64,000 nucleotides of DNA from Micromonospora tarapacensis (lineage in GTDB: Bacteria; Actinomycetota; Actinomycetes; Mycobacteriales; Micromonosporaceae), in assembly GCF_019697375.1 (NCBI RefSeq), contig NZ_JAHCDI010000004.1:1227324-1291323 (forward strand). The letters are read 5' to 3'. Position 1 is the first letter of the stretch; every line of letters begins with the position of its first letter. A model generated the notes under the pieces. It searched no databases, was not told where the DNA came from, and saw only the letters and a list, made by a program, of their open reading frames with translations. Shown one piece after another: positions 9,110 to 18,197 of the stretch. Made by a program: the position numbers and the translations under genes.

Positions 9110-9970
9110 TCAGGCGCAGATTGCCTGGATGGCCAGGCCGTCGCTGGGCACGCCGGTCAGTGAGAGGCGGACCGAGCTGAGGCCGGCGTCCGGGTAGAGC
9201 GAATTCAGGAAGGTCTGACCGGTCGGGCCCGCCCCCGTGGCCCCGCCGACCGAGTGCACCTGCTCGGTTCCCGGGCAGGTGTGGCTGGCCGAGCTGACCC
9301 CGGTCTGCACCGACCCCTCGGCCGCCGCCCCCACCGGGTTGGCGCAGATGGCGTACGCGGTGACCTGCCAGTTGCCTGAGTAGGTGCCGTCCTCGGCGGC
9401 AGCGGCCCGGGCGATGTCCAGGGGACCGGAGGCCCGGGACATCTGCAGGCCGACGCTGCCGAAGCCGCCACCGGCGATGCTCGCCCCGTTGCCGATCACC
9501 CGCTGGTTGCCCGGGCAGCCGGCGGCGGTGCTCCGGGTCGAGACCGAGGAGTAGCCGGAGCCGTGGGCAACGATGTTGTATCCCGGCACCGAGGTCGCGG
9601 GGGCGCAGATGGCGTACCCCTCAAGAGCCCAGTTGCCGCTGATCCCGCCCGGCGGCTCGTCCGCCCAGACCTCGTACCGATCGGTCTGGCCAGGGCCGCT
9701 GATCGGCTGCATGACGCCCAGCCGGATCGACCCCGCCGCGGGGCCGCTCACCCGGGTGCCGCCGCCGATCACCCGCATTCCGTTCGGGCATTCGGCGGCC
9801 CGGAACTTCGGTGACTGCGAATTCGTCGCGGTGCTCACGTGGGTGGTCCGGATCAGGCCGCTGACCGCGGCGGCCGGAGCGGCCGCGACGAGTTGGGCGG
9901 CCCCACCGAACGCCAGGGTGGCGAGCAGAGCTGCCACGCGGAGGCCGGTCCGACCTTGCTTCGTGTTCAT
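9110..9970 (-). CDS. Secreted protein with three cysteine-containing repeats, function unknown
   Basis: ATG at 9970 has AGAGGA upstream. An N-terminal signal peptide (residues 1-36, basic start, hydrophobic core, AAPAAA/AV cleavage) is followed by three degenerate repeats of about 85 residues. Each begins with a Cys-Pro-Gly/Asn segment (CPNGMRVIGGGTRV, CPGNQRVIGNG, CPGTEQVHSVGG) and ends in YAICA or IQAICA, so one disulfide per repeat is likely. The repeat pattern suggests a beta-rich extracellular binding protein. It is divergent from the large SARP regulator, which may control it. I do not recognise a characterised homologue. Confidence 0.8.
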   Translation of the reverse strand: MNTKQGRTGLRVAALLATLAFGGAAQLVAAAPAAAVSGLIRTTHVSTATNSQSPKFRAAECPNGMRVIGGGTRVSGPAAGSIRLGVMQPISGPGQTDRYEVWADEPPGGISGNWALEGYAICAPATSVPGYNIVAHGSGYSSVSTRSTAAGCPGNQRVIGNGASIAGGGFGSVGLQMSRASGPLDIARAAAAEDGTYSGNWQVTAYAICANPVGAAAEGSVQTGVSSASHTCPGTEQVHSVGGATGAGPTGQTFLNSLYPDAGLSSVRLSLTGVPSDGLAIQAICA

Positions 9971-10101
9971 CGTTCCTCTTCTCGTATGGATCGAGGTGAC
10001 TGGCTTGTGCCGTCGGTCAGGACTGTGCCCGGTGGACCTTCGGAGAACTTTCGGTAGTCGTGAAATAGGCTGCTCAGCCGCACAGCTCGGAGGATGCTGC
10101 G

Positions 10102-13100
10102 GTGATGGACACGGCGCGGATGTCACCCGGCCCGGATCCGGCCGGTCCGTCCCGGCCGGAGACTCAGGTCGAGCTGCTGGTCCTCGGTGAGGTGGCGGTC
10201 CGGGTCGGCGGCCACGATCTCGACCTGGGACACGCCCGGCAGCGCTGCGTGCTGGCGGCCCTGCTGGTCGACGTGAACCGGGTGGTCCCCGCCGAGCGGC
10301 TGCTCGACCGAATCTGGGGGGAGCGGCAGCCGCAGCGGGCCCGCAACGCACTCTCCGCGTACGTCTCCCGGCTGCGTCAGGCGCTGGCGCCGGCCGACCA
10401 GGTGGAGATCGTCCGCCGGGCCGGCGGATACCTGCTCCGGGTCGATCCGGCCCGGGTGGATCTGCACCTGTTCCGGCAGCTGATCATGCAGGCCCGCGCC
10501 GCCACGGTGGCCGGGCACCGGTCCGAGAGGGCCGGTCGGCCCGAGGCCGGGGCGCCCCGACCCGGGGACGATCCGGCGGACCTGTTGACCCGGGCGCTGT
10601 CGCTGTGGCGCGGCGAGCCCTTCGGCACCCTGGAGACCGCCTGGCTCGACACGGTCCGGACGGCCCTGGTCGCTGACCACCACGCGGCCCAGCTGGACCA
10701 GGTCGACCTGGCGTTGGCCGCCGGCCGGCACGCCGGCCTGCTCGGAGAACTGGCCGCCCGAGCCGCCGCGCATCCCCTCGATGAGCGGATCGCCGGCCAG
10801 CTGATGCGGGCCCTGTACAGCGCGGGACGGCAGGCCGAGGCCCTGCGGCACTACCAACTGATCCGGACCCGCCTCGCCGAGGAGTTGGGCACCGATCCGG
10901 CGGCGCCGCTGCGGCGGACGTACCACCAGATCCTGACCGCCGACCCGACCCTGGGGACAGCGACCATGCCGCCGGCGGTCCCGGACCTGGTTGCCGCTGC
11001 GGCGGTTGTCGCGCCGGGCGTCCCACCTCCGACGTTCGTCGCCCCGGCCGGACCTCCGCCCCGCCAGCTGCCGGCCGCGCCGCTCGCCTTCACGGGCCGG
11101 GTCGAGCAGCTCGCCGAGCTGGACGCCATGCTCGCCGAGCGGGGCGCTGGCGGCAGGTCGCCTGGGACGCGAGAATCCGGGGACGGTGCCGGGTCGGCTG
11201 GGCCGACGCGGACCTCCGTGGCGGTGGTGAGTGGCGCTCCCGGGGTCGGCAAGAGCACCCTCGTGCTGCACTGGGCACACCGGGCCGCCGACCGATTCCC
11301 CGACGGGCACCTGTACGTGAACCTGCGCGGCTTCGATCCGGCCGGCTCGGTGCTGGAACCTGCCGAGGTCGTACGCGGATTCCTGGCGGCTCTGGGGGTC
11401 GCACCCCAGCGCGTCCCGATCGGCCTGGCCGCGCAGACCGCCCTCTATCGCAGCCTGATCGCCGACCGGCGGATGCTGGTGCTGCTGGACAACGCCCGGG
11501 ATCCCGAGCAGGTACGCCCACTGCTGCCCGGAGCCCCGGGTTGCGTCACCGTGGTGACCAGTCGTGGACAGCTCGGCGGCCTGGTGGCCATCGAGGGGGC
11601 CCGGCCGCTCACCCTCGATCTCTTCACCGACGCGGAATCACGATGGTTCCTGGCCCGGCGGCTGGGGCAGGCACGGATCCGGGCGGAACCGGCGGCCACG
11701 GCGGAGATCATCGCGCGGTGTGCCCGGCTGCCGCTCGCGCTCGCCATCGCCTCGGCACGGGTGGTGGTGAACCGGGCGATCACCCTCGCCGACCTGGCGA
11801 CAGAGCTGGCGGGGGCCGGCGCCAGCCTCGATCCGTTCGATGGAGGTGACCCGGCCGCCGACGTGCGGGCCGTCTTCTCCTGGTCGTACCGGGCACTCGC
11901 TCCGGCCGCCGCCGAGCTGTTCCGGCTCATCGGGCTGCATCCCGGGCCGGAGCTGGAAGTGGCGGCCGTGGCGAGCCTGGCCGGCGGCCCGATGCCCGCC
12001 GTCCGTCGCCTGCTGGCCGTCCTGACCCGCGCCAATCTGATCGCCGAGCAGGCTTCCGGCAGGTACGTGCTGCATGATCTGCTCCGGGCGTACGCCGCCG
12101 AGCAGGCCGAGACCGAGGAGCCGGCGGCGACCCGGCGGGCCGCGACCCGGCGCCTGCTCGACTACTGCCTGCACACCGCGTACGCCGCGGACCGGTTGCT
12201 GTATCCGCACCGGGACCCGATTCTCCTGGCCGACCCGGAGCCCGGGGTGATCCTCACACCGCTGGCCGACGGCGCGGCGGCGATGCGGTGGCTGGTGACC
12301 GAACACCGGATGCTGCTGGCCGCGGTCAACCTGGCGGTGCGGGACGGCTCCGACCGGCATGCCTGGGAACTGGCCTGGAGCCTCACCAGCTACGTCAACC
12401 TGCGGGCGCTCTGGCACGACCAGGTGGCCGTTCAGGGTGCCGCGTTGCCGTCGGCGGTCCGGCTGGCCGACCGGGTGGCCCAGGCGCACCTGCACCGCAA
12501 CCTGGGTCGGGCACTGACCCAACTGGACCGGCCGGACGAGGCCCAGCGGCACCTGGCGCAGGCCCTGGAGCTGTTCGTGGCGGTCGGGGACCGGGCAAAC
12601 CAGGCGCAGACCCACGTGAACCTTGCCCGGTTGCTACAGCAGCAGGGCCGGGACCGGGAGGCCCTCGGGTACGACCTGCGTTCGCTGGAGCTATACCGGC
12701 TGGCCGGGCATCTGGCCGGTCAGGCCCGGGCCATGAACAACATCGCCTGGACCCGGATCCGGCTCGGCGAGCACGACCAGGCCCGGGAACTGTGCCGGCA
12801 GACGCTGCGGATCAACGAGGAGATCGGCAACCGGCACGGGGCGGCCACCAACTGGCGTACGGCCGGCTGTGCTGAGGCGGCGGCCGGCGCGCACCACGAG
12901 GCGGTCGTCTGCCATGAGCGGGCCCTGCGGCTGTTCCGGGAGATCGGGGACCGGGGTGGCGAGGCGGAAACCCTGGTCGGCCTCGGCGACGCCCGCTACG
13001 CCGGCGGCCAGGTCGAGGCGGCCCGGGAAAGCTGGGCGGACGCGCTGGTGCTGCTGGAGGAGACCGGCCATCCGGACACCGCTGCCGTCCGCGCCCGCCC

Positions 13101-13155
13101 CGCCGCGTTGATCATGGGACCAGCGGCGGCGGAAGGCATCCTCCGCCGCCGCTGA
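10102..13155 (+). CDS. AfsR/SARP-family transcriptional regulator with BTAD, NB-ARC and TPR domains
   Basis: The 1017-aa protein has, in order, an OmpR-type winged helix (about 15-110, VLAALLVDVNRVVPAERLLDRIWG), a bacterial transcriptional activation domain (about 115-270), a linker, an NTPase with Walker A GAPGVGKST (about 380) and a Walker B LVLLDN, and C-terminal TPRs (about 770-1010). This is the AfsR arrangement, an ATP-dependent activator often linked to secondary metabolism or development. GTG 10102 is eight bases after GGAGG. It is divergent from a secreted protein; no biosynthetic cluster abuts it directly, although one begins about 4 kb downstream. Confidence 0.92.
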   Translation: MMDTARMSPGPDPAGPSRPETQVELLVLGEVAVRVGGHDLDLGHARQRCVLAALLVDVNRVVPAERLLDRIWGERQPQRARNALSAYVSRLRQALAPADQVEIVRRAGGYLLRVDPARVDLHLFRQLIMQARAATVAGHRSERAGRPEAGAPRPGDDPADLLTRALSLWRGEPFGTLETAWLDTVRTALVADHHAAQLDQVDLALAAGRHAGLLGELAARAAAHPLDERIAGQLMRALYSAGRQAEALRHYQLIRTRLAEELGTDPAAPLRRTYHQILTADPTLGTATMPPAVPDLVAAAAVVAPGVPPPTFVAPAGPPPRQLPAAPLAFTGRVEQLAELDAMLAERGAGGRSPGTRESGDGAGSAGPTRTSVAVVSGAPGVGKSTLVLHWAHRAADRFPDGHLYVNLRGFDPAGSVLEPAEVVRGFLAALGVAPQRVPIGLAAQTALYRSLIADRRMLVLLDNARDPEQVRPLLPGAPGCVTVVTSRGQLGGLVAIEGARPLTLDLFTDAESRWFLARRLGQARIRAEPAATAEIIARCARLPLALAIASARVVVNRAITLADLATELAGAGASLDPFDGGDPAADVRAVFSWSYRALAPAAAELFRLIGLHPGPELEVAAVASLAGGPMPAVRRLLAVLTRANLIAEQASGRYVLHDLLRAYAAEQAETEEPAATRRAATRRLLDYCLHTAYAADRLLYPHRDPILLADPEPGVILTPLADGAAAMRWLVTEHRMLLAAVNLAVRDGSDRHAWELAWSLTSYVNLRALWHDQVAVQGAALPSAVRLADRVAQAHLHRNLGRALTQLDRPDEAQRHLAQALELFVAVGDRANQAQTHVNLARLLQQQGRDREALGYDLRSLELYRLAGHLAGQARAMNNIAWTRIRLGEHDQARELCRQTLRINEEIGNRHGAATNWRTAGCAEAAAGAHHEAVVCHERALRLFREIGDRGGEAETLVGLGDARYAGGQVEAARESWADALVLLEETGHPDTAAVRARPAALIMGPAAAEGILRRR

Positions 13156-13179
13156 TCCCGTGCGCATGGCGCCGCGGGC

Positions 13180-13214
13180 GCAGTGGGGCCAGGCGAGTCG
13201 CCTGACCCCACTGC
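13180..13214 (+). terminator. Terminator hairpin after the SARP gene
   Basis: Seventeen-base arms at 13180-13196 and 13198-13214 pair with one mismatch (GCAGTGGGG... with ...CCCCACTGC) around a one-base gap. It lies 24 bp after the SARP stop codon. Confidence 0.7.
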
Positions 13215-13219
13215 GGTCA

Positions 13220-13750
13220 GCAGCTGTCACCCCAGGTACCTCTCCCAGGGGCCGGTGACGGCCAGCGTGAGGCCGGGCTCCTGCATGTTGACGAAGAGCA
13301 TCCTGCCGTCGGCGGTGAAGGTCGGCTCGCAGAACTCCGAGTCGTTGAGCTCGTTGCGGGCGATCGCGTACGTGGGTCGCCCGGGATCGCGCTGAGCACG
13401 TGGGAGGCGCCCGAGCCGTCCTCGGCGAGCACGAGGCTCCCCCACGGGGTGACGGTCACATTGTCCGGACCGTCGGAGGAGGTCGTGCGGGGCCGCGTCC
13501 ACCGGGAGGTCACCGTCGTCCCACACGTAGGAGTTGACGACGTACACGCCCTCGTCGGTGCCACACGCCTTCGAACTTGCGTCCGCGGGTGACCGGAGCA
13601 TCGGCGAACTGCTCGCGTACCGGCGTGGTCCGGGCATCGCGCTCGGGCACCTCGATCCACCGCACCGGGAAGGGCCGGCGCAGTTGGGAGGAGAGGGCGG
13701 CGGCGACCGGGTTGCGTGCGACTCGGCGGGAGTTCGTGAGCGGCTGCACG
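13220..13750 (-). pseudogene. Remnant of a PhoX/DUF839-type phosphatase, C-terminal region
   Basis: The minus strand encodes recognisable pieces of the C-terminal half of a PhoX-like (DUF839) protein, split over all three frames: WIEVPERDARTTPVREQF (about 13600-13660), TDEGVYVVNSYVWDDGD (about 13510-13560), PDNVTVTPWGSLVLAEDG (about 13420-13475) and NELNDSEFCEPTFTADGRML (about 13300-13360), ending GPWERYLG at about 13227. At least three indels and loss of the N-terminal half make it non-functional. One of the shifts, at the GGG of 13374-13376, is a single missing base in a homopolymer. Confidence 0.65.
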
Positions 13751-13851
13751 CCGACCTGGTCGAGCTGGCGCGGCGATCGAACGTCGCAACGGACGGCACC
13801 GTCCGCCTCCCGTCCGCCTATCTGGAGGTGATCGCGGAGCGGGCCGCCTGA
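13735..13851 (+). pseudogene. Possible C-terminal fragment of an unidentified protein
   Basis: The plus strand reads RERLHADLVELARRSNVATDG and then VRLPSAYLEVIAERAA before a stop at 13851. It reads like a genuine protein end, similar in style to class I methyltransferase C-termini, but has no credible start or upstream body. It abuts the PhoX remnant, so this is probably a rearrangement junction. Confidence 0.3.
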
Positions 13852-13896
13852 TCCGCAGCCGTGCCCGCGGGGAACCCGCCGGTGCCGCAGTGTGGG

Positions 13897-14715
13897 TCAG
13901 GAGGCCGTGGCGGGTTTCCTGGTGGGGTCGGCCGAGGCGGCACCGCGGGTGGGGCGGCGGGTCAGGACCTGGGGGCCGGAAGCGGTGACGGCGATGGTGT
14001 GTTCGGAGTGGGCGGTGCGGGAACCGTCGGCGGAGCGGATCGTCCAGCCGTCGTTGTCGAACGTGATCTTGTCGGTGGAGCGGCAGAACCAGGGCTCGAT
14101 GGCGATGGTGAGACCGGGGTGGAGTTTCATGCCGCGGCGGGGGCGGCCGTTGTTGGCGACGTGCGGGGCCTCGTGCATGGTGCGGCCGATGCCGTGGCCG
14201 CCGAACTCGGCGTTGACGCCGTAGCCGTAGGAGCGGGCGACCTCGCCGATCGCGGCGGAGATGTCGCCGAGGCGGCCGTCGGGCTGGGCGGCGGCGATGC
14301 CGGCCTCCAGCGCGACCTCGGTGGCCTCGATCAGCCTCAGGTCGGCCGGGTCGGGAGTGCCGACGATGACGGAGAGCGCGGAATCGGCGACCCAGCCGTC
14401 GATGCCCGCCGCCATGTCGATGCTGAGCAGGTCACCGTCGCGCAGGACATAGTCGTGCGGCAGGCCGTGCAGCACCGCGTCGTTGACCGACAGGCACAGC
14501 ACGTTGCGGAACGGGCCGCGGCCGAACGAGGGGGCGTAGTCCCAGTAGCAGGATTCGGCGCCGCGTTCGGTGATCCGGCGGCGGGCGTGGTGTTCGAGGT
14601 CCAGCAGGTTGACGCCGACTGCGGCGACACCGCTCAGCTCGGCGAGCAACTCGCCGACGAAGCGGCCGGCCACCGCCATCTGGCCGATTTCCTCGGCGGA
14701 CTTGAACTCGATCAT
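13897..14715 (-). CDS. map: Type I methionine aminopeptidase
   Basis: It removes the initiator Met from nascent proteins using a dinuclear metal centre. The five metal ligands are visible: Asp in SIDMAAGIDGW and ADSALSV, His in GGHGIGRTMHEAPH, Glu in AIEPWF and Glu in HSEHTIAV. ATG 14715 follows GGGAGGG by five bases; the open frame upstream overlaps the divergent promoter and is not coding. At 272 residues it matches catalytic-domain-only MetAPs. A small HTH gene is divergent across 76 bp. This is probably an additional MetAP paralogue rather than the ribosomal-operon copy. Confidence 0.93.
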   Translation of the reverse strand: MIEFKSAEEIGQMAVAGRFVGELLAELSGVAAVGVNLLDLEHHARRRITERGAESCYWDYAPSFGRGPFRNVLCLSVNDAVLHGLPHDYVLRDGDLLSIDMAAGIDGWVADSALSVIVGTPDPADLRLIEATEVALEAGIAAAQPDGRLGDISAAIGEVARSYGYGVNAEFGGHGIGRTMHEAPHVANNGRPRRGMKLHPGLTIAIEPWFCRSTDKITFDNDGWTIRSADGSRTAHSEHTIAVTASGPQVLTRRPTRGAASADPTRKPATAS

Positions 14716-14739
14716 GACAGCCCTCCCTCTCCGGGTACC

Positions 14740-14753
14740 GGTATTTTTATACC
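14740..14753. promoter_or_regulatory. Inverted repeat between map and the HTH gene, predicted operator
   Basis: GGTAT (14740-14744) and ATACC (14749-14753) form a perfect inverted repeat around TTTT. It is the only A+T-rich patch in the 76-bp divergent interval. A related half-site, GGTAT, recurs at 14778-14782. It is a likely binding site for the HTH protein encoded alongside. Confidence 0.45.
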
Positions 14754-14791
14754 ATGCCAGGTCGGGGAGCTCCGGAAGGTATCCTGCTGGC

Positions 14792-15058
14792 ATGGTTCGC
14801 CAACCACTCACCGCCGAACAGATCGCTGCGGGCCAGCGCCTCGGAGCCGCCCTCCGGGTCGCGCGGGCCGGCCGAAGCCTCGTCGAGGTGGCCCTCGCGG
14901 CCGGCATCTCCCCCGAGACGCTGCGCAAGATCGAGGCGGGCCGGCTTCCCGCCCCGGCGTTCGGCACTGTGGTCTGCCTCAGCCAGGCCCTCGACTACCC
15001 CCTCGGAGACCTGGCCGACGTGTGGCTGGCCGCCATGCCCATCCGCCAGGCGTCCTAG
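14792..15058 (+). CDS. Small XRE-type helix-turn-helix protein
   Basis: The 88-residue protein is almost entirely a HTH domain: QRLGAALRVARAGRSLVEVA then ISPETLRKIEAGRLPAPAF. ATG 14792 is chosen because the domain starts there; the Shine-Dalgarno (GGAAGG at 14774-14779) is rather distant. It is divergent from map with a palindrome between them, so autoregulation and control of map are likely. Confidence 0.85.
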   Translation: MVRQPLTAEQIAAGQRLGAALRVARAGRSLVEVALAAGISPETLRKIEAGRLPAPAFGTVVCLSQALDYPLGDLADVWLAAMPIRQAS

Positions 15059-15220
15059 TTTGATCTTCGACCGGTGGCCGGGCGGTATCGGCCCCGGCTG
15101 AGGGAGCATGCTGTCCGTCGACGGCCGCTGGCTCGGCCGCCCGGAGAGACGCTGGCCTGCCCCCTCGGCGCTCGCGCGAGGGTGCGCCGTGATCCCGCGG
15201 TTGTGTTGCACCCTGGTTCG

Positions 15221-16428
15221 GTGGACGACGTGGCGGAACTGTTGGACCGGATCTGGCGGACGGACGCGGCCGGCCTGCTCGGCGCGCTCAGCCGGCGGCT
15301 CGGCGACTTCGACCGCGCCGAGGAGGCGCTGTCGGACGCGCTGACCGAGGCGCTCAAGCGCTGGCCCGACGAGGGGGTGCCGGAGAGCCCCACCGGTTGG
15401 CTGGTCACCACGGGCTGGCGCAGGGCGTTGGACCGGCTGCGCCGCGACGCCGTCGGCCGCGAGAAGGTGGCACAGGTGGCCGCGGCGCCGCCCCGCAACC
15501 GGGCGTCGACGACCGGCTGGCCACGATTTTCGCGTGCTGCCACCCCGACCTCGCCGAGCCGGCCCGGTGCGCGCTGACGCTGTACGCGGCAAGCGGCCTG
15601 AGTACGGCCGAGATCGCCGCCGCGTTCCTGGTGCCGGTGCCGACGATGGCGCAGCGGCTCGCCCGGGCCAAGCGCCAGCTTCGGGAGCGCGGCATTCGTT
15701 TCGAGGTGCCACAACCGCATGAGTACGCCGACCGGCTACCGGCCGTGCTCGCGGTGATCTACCTGGTGTTCAACGAGGGGTATCTGTCCGGTGGCCGCTG
15801 CGCCGAGCGGCGCGAGCTGGCCCGCGAGGGAGTCGAGTTGGCACGCCAACTCGCGGCGCTGCTGCCCCGTGAGCCGGAGGCCGCCGGCCTGTGCGCGCTG
15901 CTGGAGCTGCACCACGCCCGCGCCGCCGCGCGGTTCGACGCGTGGGGCCGCATCGTGCTGCTCGAACAGCAGGACCGGCGGCTGTGGGACAGGACGGCGA
16001 TCGAACGGGCAGCGCGGCGGCTACGGGCGGCGGTCCGTCAGGGCCGGCCGGGGCCGTACCAGTTGCAGGCAGGCATCGCCGCGCTACATGCCCTGGCCCC
16101 CTCGTACGCGGCCACCAACTGGGCCGATGTGCGGGCGCTGTACGACCGGCTGCACGCGTTGGACCCGTCGCCGGTGGTGCTACTGAACCGGGCGGTGGCC
16201 ACGCGGTTCGCGGTGGGGCCGGCCCCGGCGCTGGACGAGGTCGACGCGCTCGGGGACCGGCTCGCCGGTTACCACCTGTGGCACGCCGCGCGGGCCGACC
16301 TGCTGGGCACCCTCGGCCGTCCGGCCGAGGCGCTGACGGCGGCGGAGCGGGCTCTGGAGCTGGCGACGAACCCGGCCGAGCGAGAGCTGATGACCGATCG
16401 GGTGGGTGCGTTGAGGCGCCGGCTGTGA
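15221..16428 (+). CDS. ECF42-type RNA polymerase sigma factor (DUF6596), frameshifted
   Basis: Sigma region 2 (VDDVAELLDRIWRTD..., WLVTTGWRRALDRLRRDA) is in one frame to about 15490. Region 4 (LYAASGLSTAEIAAAFLVPV with the HTH) and the long C-terminal SnoaL/TPR-like extension (LNRAVATRFAVGPAPALDEV) are in the next frame from about 15495 to the stop at 16428. One extra C in the C4 run at 15491-15494 would join them as APPPQPGVDDRLA. The extended C-terminus and the neighbouring DGPF gene identify group ECF42, whose members need no classical anti-sigma factor. The GTG at 15221 is my best start; GTG 15203 is possible. Either a sequencing error or a recent pseudogene. Confidence 0.75.
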
Positions 16429-16450
16429 GACCGGCGCCCCGACGTCGCGG

Positions 16451-16810
16451 CTACTCGCGGCTCATCACCGGACGGACCTCCAGCGCGCTCATCGCCGGGG
16501 CGAGTGGCCAGGTGGCCGCGATCCGGGTGGCCTCGTCGATGTCATCGCACTCCAGCACCACGATCGCGCCGATGACCTCCTTGAGTTCCAGGTACGGCCC
16601 GTCGGTGACCACCGGCCGGCCGTTCACGCCGGCGCGAACTGTCTTTGCCGTCTCCCGGGGCTGTAGCTCCGCGCCGCCGTCGGCGATCTTGCCGGTCGGC
16701 TGCCACCGTTCGAACCACTCGTAGACCTGCTTCATCGCGTCCTGCTCGTCGGCGGGGGACAGCGCGTTCCACTCGCGGTCGTCGCCGAAGATCATCATTG
16801 CGTACTTCAC
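16451..16810 (-). CDS. DGPF-domain (YCII-related) protein
   Basis: The 119-aa protein starts VKYAMMIFGDD from a GTG with GAGGAG six bases upstream. It carries the YCII/DGPF signature VTDGPYLELKEVIGAIVVLE and fits the family length. DGPF genes are the typical genomic partners of ECF42 sigma factors and are often their targets. Here the pair is convergent. Biochemical function of the family is not established. Confidence 0.88.
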   Translation of the reverse strand: MKYAMMIFGDDREWNALSPADEQDAMKQVYEWFERWQPTGKIADGGAELQPRETAKTVRAGVNGRPVVTDGPYLELKEVIGAIVVLECDDIDEATRIAATWPLAPAMSALEVRPVMSRE

Positions 16811-16923
16811 GTGTTGCTCCTCGTGGTGGGAAAACCGCGTCGTCCGTATGACGAACGGCCGGCACCGGTCCTCGACAAGGACCGCCGGCCAATCCGTCGC
16901 TGCCCGTCGGCTCCGTTGTCGGA

Positions 16924-17193
16924 CTACGGGCAGGGCTGCGCCGAATACGGCCGGTTCGTCACCGCGGACCGGCGGGACCGCGAAGGCACGCCGCCGGCGC
17001 ATCGTCGCCGCATCCACGAGGCGCCGGCGGCGGATACGAGACTGCTCGTAGCGCAAAACGTACCGGGTCGGTCGCTGAACTCGGCGCGGTCCACGGCGAA
17101 GAGCGTCCGGTCGTCGCCGGTGAACACCAGGTGGAGGTCGTGGAAGCCGTTCGTGGCACCCGGGCTGGTGTCGATCCAGGTCGTGGCCGTCAA
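16924..17193 (-). pseudogene. Possible decayed ORF in the gap before the methyltransferase
   Basis: From about 17193 the minus strand reads a protein-like segment (TATTWIDTSPGATNGFHDLH, LVFTGDDRTLFAVDRAEF) that then collapses into Arg/Ser-rich out-of-frame sequence near 17060. No good start or family is recognised. The rest of the 16811-17323 gap holds nothing I can support. Confidence 0.3.
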
Positions 17194-17323
17194 CCAGCCG
17201 GCACCGGGCCCGCGGTGGCCGGCAGCGCGGGCGGGGCGCGTGGCGAGGTATGGCTAGACTCGGTCCGGCGTTCGGCCAAGCGGTTCGGCCGTCCGTGATC
17301 CCCTGTGGACGAGGAGACGAACT

Positions 17324-18151
17324 GTGGCGAGTCAAGAGGTGGCACCGTCCGGGGTCGACATGAGCGTGCCGAGTGTCGCCCGGGTCTACGACTTCATGCT
17401 CGGCGGCAAGGACAACTTCGCGGTGGACCGCGTTGTCGCCGACCACGCGCTCAGGATCACACCGGATGGCCCGCAGGCCGCCCAGGCGAACCGGGCCTTC
17501 CTGCGGCGGGTGGTCCGTTTCCTCGTCGCCGAGCAGGGCATCGAGCAGTTCCTCGATCTCGGTTCGGGTCTGCCCACCCAGGGTAATGTGCACCAGGTGG
17601 CCACCCGGCACGCCGCGCAGGCGCGGGTGATCTATGTCGACAACGACCCGATCGTGCTGGCACACGGGCGGGCGCTGCTGGCCGACGCCGGATCCGCAAC
17701 GGTGATCCAGGCCGACGTCCGATCGCCGGAGGCGATCCTGGAACATCCGCAGGCGCGCCGGTTTCTGGACTTCGACCGCCCGATCGGGCTGCTGCTCTTC
17801 GCGATCCTGCATCACCTCAGGGACGACGAGGACCCGAAGGCGGTGGCGGCGAAGCTGATCGAGGCCCTTCCGTCCGGCAGCTACGTGGCGATCTCACACT
17901 TCCGCGATCCGGGCGAGCGGCACCCGGATGCCTCCCTCAAGGCGCGCGAGGTCGAACACATCTTCAACCAGTCGCTCGGCACCGGCCGCTGGCGTACCGA
18001 TGAGGAGATCCTCTCCTTCGTCGATGGGCTGGAGGTGCTCGATCCGGGGCTGGTGCCGCTGGCCGAGTGGCGGCCGGAGCCGGGTGAGGCCGCACCGAGT
18101 CAGAGCGACACCTACCACACCTTCGTCGGGCTCGTCGCCCGCAAGCGGTGA
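17324..18151 (+). CDS. DUF574-family SAM-dependent methyltransferase
   Basis: The family hallmarks are ARVYDFMLGGKDNFAVDR near the N-terminus and the SAM-binding FLDLGSGLPTQGNVHQVA (about residues 84-101), followed by ARVIYVDNDP and LLLFAILHHL. Length (275 aa) is normal. GTG 17324 has GAGGAG nine bases upstream. This family is expanded in actinomycetes and its substrates are mostly unknown. The gene is convergent with the ligase of the ammonia-lyase locus, ending 47 bp from it, so it may or may not belong to that pathway. Confidence 0.9.
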   Translation: MASQEVAPSGVDMSVPSVARVYDFMLGGKDNFAVDRVVADHALRITPDGPQAAQANRAFLRRVVRFLVAEQGIEQFLDLGSGLPTQGNVHQVATRHAAQARVIYVDNDPIVLAHGRALLADAGSATVIQADVRSPEAILEHPQARRFLDFDRPIGLLLFAILHHLRDDEDPKAVAAKLIEALPSGSYVAISHFRDPGERHPDASLKAREVEHIFNQSLGTGRWRTDEEILSFVDGLEVLDPGLVPLAEWRPEPGEAAPSQSDTYHTFVGLVARKR

Positions 18152-18197
18152 CGCCGGCACCGCTTCCGGGCCGGTCGCGGACCCGTGCCGGTGCCGG

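Noticed and set aside
9971..10351. N-terminal extension of the secreted repeat protein
   Set aside because: It would overlap the start of the SARP gene. A normal signal peptide starts at 9970.
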